This document shows positions 56,878 to 64,000 of a DNA stretch of 64,000 bases, in pieces; the first letter of the stretch is position 1; each line of letters begins with the position of its first letter. This DNA comes from Micractinium sp. NFX-FRZ. Lineage: Eukaryota; Chlorophyta; Trebouxiophyceae; Chlorellales; Chlorellaceae. Location: contig JAPTJF010000285.1 in the NCBI GenBank assembly GCA_029339195.1, positions 1 to 64,000 on the forward strand. The letters are read 5' to 3'. Under the pieces are notes generated by a model. The model searched no databases and was not told the DNA's origin. It saw only the letters and a program-made list of their open reading frames with translations. A program made the position numbers and the translations under genes.

Positions 56878-59800
56878 TCACACCGCAGACGTGATCGCCG
56901 CCAGCATGCGGCGGCACTCGGCCGCATAGTCTGTGGCGCGCACGTCGGCAATGGAGTAACGCTGCCGCGTCTCGCCTTGGTACTCCTGCATTGTGTAGAT
57001 AGCCGCATCGGGGCGGTCGGCAGTTGACAGTGTGCATGGAGGCAGACAGCACAAGGGCGGACTGGTTGGGCTGTTCACAGACAGCCTGATGCAACAGAGG
57101 CACCGCAGAGTGCAAACTTGTCACGGTTAGGTGCACAACCAAAGCACATGCCAGACAAGGGGTGAGCGCGGTGAGCAGCCCAGCAGAGTCCAGCGAGCTG
57201 CAGGCAGAAAGTCAAGCAGCAGCAGCATGCACAGCAGGCTGACCTGTGCCTGCGCCTTTAGGCGCAGCACGTTGTCCCGCCACAGCGACGCCTTGAGCAC
57301 CTCCTGGTAGCGCTTGGCGTCTGCAGGGAGACACACGGGTGTCAAGTCAATAAATGAAATGGTGGGTACAGGGGCGCATGGTTGCTTCATGCTGACAGGA
57401 CGGCAGGGTGGCGCAGAGTTCCATGCAGGGCATGGCAAGCCCACAAGAGCACCCCAGAAACCCACTGCTGTGTCCGGATGCAGACTAACATAGACCTTGA
57501 CTGTGGCAGTGACCGCCTTTCAGAATGGCTACCGCTGTTACCATCGGCTCACCCGATTCGCGAATCTCCGCCAGCTCATCCGCCTTCATACCCAGCATCT
57601 GCTCCGCCTGCAGGCAGACAGGTGGGGCATGATGGCGGTCAGAGGCAGAGAGGCAGGCAGGGCCCCCGTAGGATGGGCAGAAAGCGGGCCGCACGCGTGC
57701 ACTGCCCGCACCTCTAACTGCACCCCCCTCTTTGTTGCACAGCTGCGCCGCACCGCAACGCTTGCGTTCATGACCCGGGCGCTGAAGACCTGGCAACAAA
57801 CTGTCAAGCAGCAGAAAGGCAAAAGACACCCTGCACACGTGCACATTGACGGACACCCGCACCAGCAGCACCCCACACGGCCACACAACAACAAGCATGC
57901 AACGCTCCCCCTGCTTGATACACACAGCCACACAACAACACACAAACACGATCTTCCTACTTGATTTGTACACTTGTCATTTTCGTATAAAAAACATTCA
58001 ACCAACGAAACGAAGCCACGCAACAAACAAACACGCAAGCCCCCTCCCCCTACCTGGTCGTTGAACACCTGCACCAGCGCCTCGCCGCTCTCGTCCACGA
58101 CCTTGGCGCTGAAGATGTAGCGGCGCACCTGCAATGGTTTAACGCAATGAGTGACGCAGCATTGATCACAGCATTTGACACTCAACATGTGCGTTGAATC
58201 TTGCTGCGCATAAGTGCCCGCCTGGCAGGCATAACGTCAGCCTGTCCATCAGGGCTCACTATGCCAGTGTGTAGCACATCGCGCTAGCAGGGCCCACTAT
58301 GCCAGTGTGTAGCACATTGCGCTGTCAAGGCCCACTATGCAGGTTGCAAACACCCGGCGCACCATGGAGGACAGGGTGGTGCCGTCATACTCGCAGAAGT
58401 ACTGCCCCGGGCCCTGCTCCACAACCTGCATCAATGGAACCATTGGTGGCATGCATGCTGGTACAAGTAAGACTCGAATGCGAAAGGGCGCATGCCCGTT
58501 GTGCTGCACAAGACCACCTGCATGGGAAGAGCCACAGTGCACCCCAGGGGAAGCACGTCAAGTGTGGACGACTTGCATACAAAGGTTTGTTGGTGTGCCG
58601 TGCTTGCACAAATACTGCGCAGGGCCTTATGGTCACACAAAGCAAGGAGAGTATACATAAACATTCTAAAACGCGAGTAGCAAGAAGTGCACAGGAGGGT
58701 TGGTGCCGCTGCATCCGCAAAAAGAATGCCCAGGGCCTTGCTCCACCGCATATGAAGGCAGTTCGGTGCACACAGTACGAGTGCACAGTAGCATGGGCAG
58801 AAGAGGCAGGCGTACTGACCAGGGCCCTGCCCCCCATCCAACAGCCAGGAGATCAGGCAGTGTACATGGCTAGGTAGACACAGCGGGCAGCACCAGCAGC
58901 TGCTGCAGCTTGCAAGAGAACCTTGCACAACACCACAGCAGGCTTCCACGTGCGCTGTTGCTTGCATTGCGTACTTGCCTTGCGGTTGTTCTCTGGGTTG
59001 GCCATGTAGTAGAGCGCCTGGTCGGGGTTGATCGTCGTGAAGGCGGCTGCAGCACAAGACCACAGACAGGACATACACAGGTTGGTAGCACACACCAGAT
59101 AAGCAACACCAGTCAAATGAACGAGAACCATTCAAGTTTATCATTGCACAATGCACCCTGTGCTCCGTCAACAGTAGACCACACCCACCCGTGACAGTGG
59201 CGTAGTGCGGCTTGTCCTCCGTGGTGGGTGGGGCAGCTGCGCGGAAGGTCTCCAGCGTGGCACGCTCCGCTGGCGCGCCCGACCCTGTGCGCCTGCAGCA
59301 GGGTTGGAAGTTTGTTGTCAGTCACAGCTGTGGATGATTTGATGAAGGTGGATCACTGAGTTGTTTCCTCCCTGGGCAATAATTGGTTGTCAGTTGTCAT
59401 TCACAAAACCAGGCTTAGACGTAAGGACAGGGAAGGGGCAAAGAAGAAACAGGTTCGCCGGACAGATTAAGCGGATATGGAAGCAGGTGGGCCATGCCCT
59501 AGCACACGCGTTCACAACGACACCTTCCTCCCAACCGGCTCACTTGATAGCTGTGGCCAGGCCCTCGCCCACATGTGTGGTGGAGGCACCGCGGCCGGTG
59601 CTGTCATACCATTCCCTCAGTGCTGCCGCTTCAGGCATGTCTGATGGGTTGATGAAGATTGCGCTGCGCTGCATGCTGCTGACTGCAGGGGAGAAGACGA
59701 GGGTTGTCATTGACAACATGCCGCTGACAGCAGGAGCATATGTTTGCGGTTAGTTGGTGAGCATGGCGCCGCATTGCATAACATGCTGCTGACTGCAACT

Positions 59801-62800
59801 ACAGTAGCACAGTGTAGCGCAGTGCGGGAGGAGAGGGGAAGTCGATCTTGCGGTGCATCAATATGCAGGTGTAACAGCGCAGGCAGAAAGCACGTGCAAG
59901 AAGCCACGGACAGCATGGTCACCCAGCACCACTCAGCAAAGCTCCCGACTCACGGTATGATGATGCCCGAAAAGAGGAGACGACCACCCACAGACATGTA
60001 GTGCAACAAGAGGAGGCAGACGCAGCAGCTTGGCCACCACAGCACAGCACAGCACGCACCCGACACGCCGTTGTATGAGGACACGCGGCAAGAGGAGACG
60101 GCCAGCACGGGCGCCTGCTCTGCCTGCTCCTCCAGGTCACGCCCCACGCCCTCCGCAGTGGCGCCCCACATGGTGAGCACCACAGTCTTGAGGCTGCAGG
60201 CGGGGGATTGAGCATAGATGCAAAATCAAGAACGTTGATCGCACATGGCGAGCCGTCCTGGATCTGCAGGCTTGACCCAAAGAGGAGGAGGGCCGAGCGA
60301 AAATGCCAGGAAGATGCTGCATTGCATCCATGGTGCATTGGTCGCCCTTCATTAATTACCTCTGGTCCACGAGTGTGACGTCGCGGCGTGACAGCTCCGA
60401 CTGGTCCGTCTTGCGCTTCACGCTGCCCAGCGGCCGCACCTCGGTCACCACGCCTATCAGGTCCACCATCATCTGCAGGGATTGGGGGGAGAGGGAGGGT
60501 GGGGTGGGCAGGCAGGCACTCCACGAGCCAGTGGGTGTGGGGTGTTCCATGGGAGGAGGAGGCTGAGGGGCACGGGGGCCGGGCAATCAAAGAAACAGTG
60601 TGTGTGAGCGAAGCGAGGGCGGCACCTAAATCACCACACCCACCAAGTCAACTTGCCTCGCACCCTTTCCCTTGTTATGGAGGGCACACACAGATTTAAT
60701 AAGCATACTTCCAGGCAGCTTACCGGTCAATACACTCAGATTTTGACTTTTCCTGCCAACACACAACGCAGAACTGCCCTTGAGCAAGCACCTCCTTGTC
60801 CAGATACACCACCAGCTGTCGGTGGGCGCAACACTGCCTCCCATTTCCTTTCATGGTTTACAATGTGCACAAACTCCTGTCTTGCGCCGCCCACCCGTCT
60901 TGAAAGAACAGTTCTCATCCGCACAGGTACATTGTTGTCTACGGATGCTGCCCCTCCCCCGGTGCTGCAGCAAGGTGACTTGTAATCTCTACCGAACCTC
61001 ACCTTCTTGTCCACATAGGCCGCCAGCTGGTCGATGGGCACAAACTCCATCTTGGCGTGCATCTTGCTGGTGTCAATGTCCTCGGCTGCAGAGGCAGAAA
61101 TGGTAGGGCAGTATACAGCAGTGTTGCTTGTAGCGATGAATACTTCTTGCGGCGAGCGCGGTTGTTGGGGTTGATGTTGCGGCTTCTTGAATTGTTTTGA
61201 GGGGCCACACAAAGCATGGGACGGGGGTGGGCGGGTGGGGCGGGGAAGACACGGGAGTTCAAGGCGCGGGGGTGGGCGCTTCAGCATCCGCGCTGACAGA
61301 CGCCACGACCACGCGCAATTGTAGGCATCCGTGCTATGGGAAACAACCAGGCAAGCTGTGCAGCGCTCACCGCAGGCCTCCAGCTCCGTGGCAGTGTCAA
61401 AGTGCAGCGCGTAGTCGTTGCGCACGCGGCTGTACCGCTTGTCTGCGGGCTTCACGTTACCACGCGCAAAGATGTACACCTGCAATTACAAGGCAGGGTG
61501 GGATACAAGCATGTTCCTCTAAGATGTGAAGCGCCAGCAGTAAGATGCGCAGCGCCCAAGGAGGGCAGATGTTTATCACGCAAGCAGGAAGCGCATGGCA
61601 GGGTGGTGCACCGCTTGTCCAAGATTGTCCCCTCCCAGAGATGCAGACCTGTGTAAACAGTGCGCGGCAAGTGCAAAGGCACGGTGCATATGCAGAACGG
61701 CTCAGGAGAACCAGAGGGCCAACATCCCTAACCCAGATAACTGCTGATGAGGCCACCCCACTGCGTCCTCCTCCGGCCGGTCAGGAGATTGCAACACGAC
61801 TGCCTACAACTCAAGCACTCAGCCCCACTCAAGCTAACAGCCCTCCAGCAAACAGTCAGTATCAGATTTCAACACCCATGTTGCCCTCCTCGAGCAGGTA
61901 GCACGCTCTGAATGTTGCCAAAGGTCCATGCAAGCCATCCAAATCCCGGCACGTGGCGTAGTATGGCAGCAGCAGCCAGGATCCCACCCTGCCATTCTGC
62001 TCCAAACATCAAGCAGTGAGACCCCAGGAAGGAAGGCCGCCGCCCTCACCTTGCCCTCCTCCAGCAGGTCGTGCGCAGCATCTGCTGCATCCCGCCAGAA
62101 GGTTGCCTCGATGGCGGTGCCCTGCTCATCCACAATCTCCGCAGTGAACACCGATCCGCGTGAGAAGGCGCGCTTCTGCCCCTTGTTGACCACCTTTGCC
62201 TTGACGGCCCAGCTGTTGTTGTAGGGGTTGAGCGCGGAGATGGGCTGCAGCGGGCGCTTGCTGGCGGAGCCGCCAGCAGAGGCGGCGCCCATCTTCTGGG
62301 CCCTGCAGGAGGGGCGATGGGAGTATGTAAGGGATCAGGGCGAACGGGGGGGAACATTGCAGTGCACGACGAGACAAGAGGCAAGCTGAAAATGATTGTG
62401 TAACACCTCTTGCCGCACCCGCTTGCGGCCACCCTCCCTGCCGCCGCAGCACCTGGTGCTCCACAGCAGCTCAACCGCCGGCACTTGATGCGTCCCTGGC
62501 GAGTTCAACGGCAGAGGTAACAATGCATGCATCAATGGCAACCATCAGCGGAGGCAGCGCACCAGCTGGCGGAGGGCGGGGTGGGGTGGTTGGCGGGGGT
62601 GGCGTAGGGGGAGCTCTTGGCCAGAGCCGCGGAGCTCTTCAGGGCGGCGGCGGGCGTCTTGGCAGCGGCCTCGGCCGCTGCGCTGGCGCCAGCTGGCTCA
62701 GCAGGCGCAGCAGCAGTATCTTCGGTCTGCATGGGCTCACCCCCCTCCTGCTTCACCTCTGCTAGGGGAAGGGACAACACCATGGATTGCATTCTCAGCA

Positions 62801-63880
62801 GGACAACATTGGAGGCTGTCCAGGTAACGTCCCTTTGTCCCCTTTAAGAAACTCCGCCCGTGTCACAATTAGCGGGTAGCTGTTCCCTTCCCCCCCCCCC
62901 ACCACCACCATCAAAACGTGCACAACACGCACGCCGCTCCCGGGGGAGCGGAACGCGGGTGCCCCCGACAAACACACAGTTTCAACACACACATACAGTT
63001 TCAAACAATGTATCAGGCTTATGAAAAGGGACTGCCTCCACCTGCCGCATCGGAGAGGGCGCTCTGACATATCCGCAGCTGACCTGCTCAGAATGTGGCC
63101 CGGCAGCACAAGCAGCAGCAACACTCGTACAACAGTACTTGAATTGAAAATGCCCTCACCTGCCTCCTCCTTGCCTCCCTCCAGCAGCTCCGCCTTGGCC
63201 ACAATCAGCACGTGGCTGTCCCCGACGGCAGACACATTGGCTTCCTGCACGCGCACCAGCGCCTCGCTCTTCAGCTCCGCTCCAAACTCGCGAGCCACCT
63301 GCATGGGGAGAGTGTGGGAATGTGGGATGGAGTGAGTTTAAACATGTCAAACTCAGCACCGGCTTCAGGAGCAGAGGGTGGGAGGCAGGCGGGCCGGTGG
63401 GAAGTGGTTTAATGGCTTGCTGCCGTCCTTGACTTGATGTCAGCAGTGGCATGCAGGGTGGAATTGAAAACGCAGCAGGGCAGCGGTGTGCATCCTCAGC
63501 AGCCCTCAGCGGCAAGGCCCACAGCGTGCTTGCCTGCGAGGTGAAGACGCTGGCAATGTTCTCCTTGCCATCCGTCAGCTGGCACTTGATCTTGCCATTG
63601 TCCAGGCGTTGCAGGATGCCGGACACCTGGGTGCACAGCAGGCGCGGAGCAGCAGGAAATGTTTGAGGACGGGCAGTCGAAGCGGGCGGGCAGCAAAGTG
63701 CAGGCGGGAGGCAGGCTGGGTGGGCGCCCCCGCCACAGGCAGCAAATAGCCCCGGCGGGCAGCTGCGCATCTGCCCTCGACACACTGCCATTGCCTTGAC
63801 CTGCACGCCCGCACCTTGAGGTCCACCGACTGCTCCACGGCGCCATTTGCCCTCAATTTTGAAACAGCGCCCGCCTGCAT
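56878..63880 (-). CDS. RPA1: replication protein A 70 kDa subunit (RPA1)
   Basis: Large subunit of the nuclear single-strand DNA binding complex for replication, repair and recombination. Seventeen phase-consistent exons give 624 residues: 63815-63880, 63534-63626, 63160-63298, 62563-62758, 62050-62302, 61371-61479, 61003-61085, 60360-60472, 60060-60193, 59544-59682, 59189-59292, 58979-59046, 58363-58425, 58054-58128, 57553-57607, 57244-57320, 56878-56985. Domains: N-terminal OB fold (1-100; GILQRLDNGKIKCQLTDG), Ala-rich linker, DBD-A from about 180 (LNPYNNSWAVKAKV, VYIFARGNVKPADKRYS), DBD-B (DLIGVVTEVRPLGSVKRK, VVLTMWGATAEG) and DBD-C (INPDQALYYMANPENNRK, RRYIFSAKVVDESGEALVQV). The DBD-C zinc ribbon has one Cys of four. 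Two introns use GC donors (63533, 58978). An earlier in-frame Met at 63916 would add 12 residues. Confidence 0.93.
58252..58340 (-). repeat. 38-base tandem repeat in an RPA1 intron
   Basis: About 2.3 copies of a 38-base unit containing CACTATGCCAGTGTGTAGCA lie in the intron 58129-58362, close to the donor of exon 13. Confidence 0.85.
58601..58840 (-). repeat. three intronic echoes of RPA1 exon 13
   Basis: Segments at 58601-58637, 58712-58750 and 58805-58840 each resemble 58389-58423 in exon 13, around a shared GGGCCNTG core. They lie upstream of that exon in the intron 58426-58978, spaced about 100 bases apart. Confidence 0.7.
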
Positions 63881-63916
63881 TGCTGCGCTGTGCTCGTCTC
63901 CTGCGCCGATCGGCAC

Positions 63917-64000
63917 GCTGTGACGGGGGCGAGGTCTGTTCCTGGGCGGGGACGGCAGAGGCTGTAGCTAGCTGCGGGTGCCTGCGCTCGAGTGCTGGCG
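63917..64000. other. upstream of RPA1, no gene seen
   Basis: The last 84 bases should be RPA1 5' UTR or promoter. No motif is recognised. Confidence 0.4.

Noticed and set aside
56378..56929. Plus-strand open frame of 183 codons
   Set aside because: Overlaps the RPA1 stop codon and 3' UTR on the other strand and shows no family motif.

Overview
The window is nuclear DNA of a green alga, most likely a trebouxiophyte of the Chlorella group. It is GC-rich and its genes are dense and broken by many short introns. The proteins carry long Ala, Gln and Ser runs. Several 3' ends carry the chlorophyte poly(A) signal TGTAA. Gene content is plant-like: a CRC-domain TSO1-type factor, a TOM9-type import receptor, and an ankyrin family whose C-terminal domain I associate with Chlorella relatives. 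I see no bacterial operons, tRNAs, rRNAs or CRISPR arrays. Identities rest on motif recognition by eye, not on a search.

Layout: 1-393 (-) possible retroelement relic; 1748-7373 (+) CRC/tesmin transcription factor; 8781-14220 (-) Core-2/I-branching (GT14) glycosyltransferase; 15102-17824 (+) unrecognised protein; 18540-20075 (+) ankyrin-repeat protein; 21168-32304 (-) a 2,856-residue ZFC3H1/Red1-like RNA surveillance protein; 32661-33277 (+) TOM9/Tom22; 33441-33950 (+) SDHAF3/ACN9; 34351-36260 (+) small ankyrin protein; 36986-41957 (+) membrane-anchored GT-B-like glycosyltransferase; 42337-51663 (+) T-complex 11-like protein; 52676-56216 (-) ethanolamine kinase; 56878-63880 (-) replication protein A large subunit. 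For nine genes the exon chain was built by hand and every junction keeps codon phase: GT14, ZFC3H1-like, TOM9, SDHAF3 (one exon), small ankyrin, GT-B-like, TCP11-like, ethanolamine kinase and RPA1. In the CRC gene one N-terminal junction is unresolved, in the 15.1-17.8 kb gene the last junctions are unresolved, and in the large ankyrin gene the start is unresolved.

The genes do not form a pathway. The closest grouping is two tiny mitochondrial genes (TOM9, SDHAF3) 163 bases apart, with TOM9 divergent from the RNA surveillance gene.

The most unusual signal is in the introns. Many contain diverged partial copies ('echoes') of a neighbouring exon edge, often with its AG|GT boundary, as if introns grew or arose by tandem duplication of exon-edge DNA. 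In addition about 8 of roughly 104 inferred introns use GC donors. Two proteins lack metal ligands in otherwise recognisable zinc sites: RPA1 lacks three of four Cys, and the ZFC3H1-like finger has Met for the final His. The GT14 gene carries an in-frame, low-complexity two-exon cassette inside its catalytic domain.
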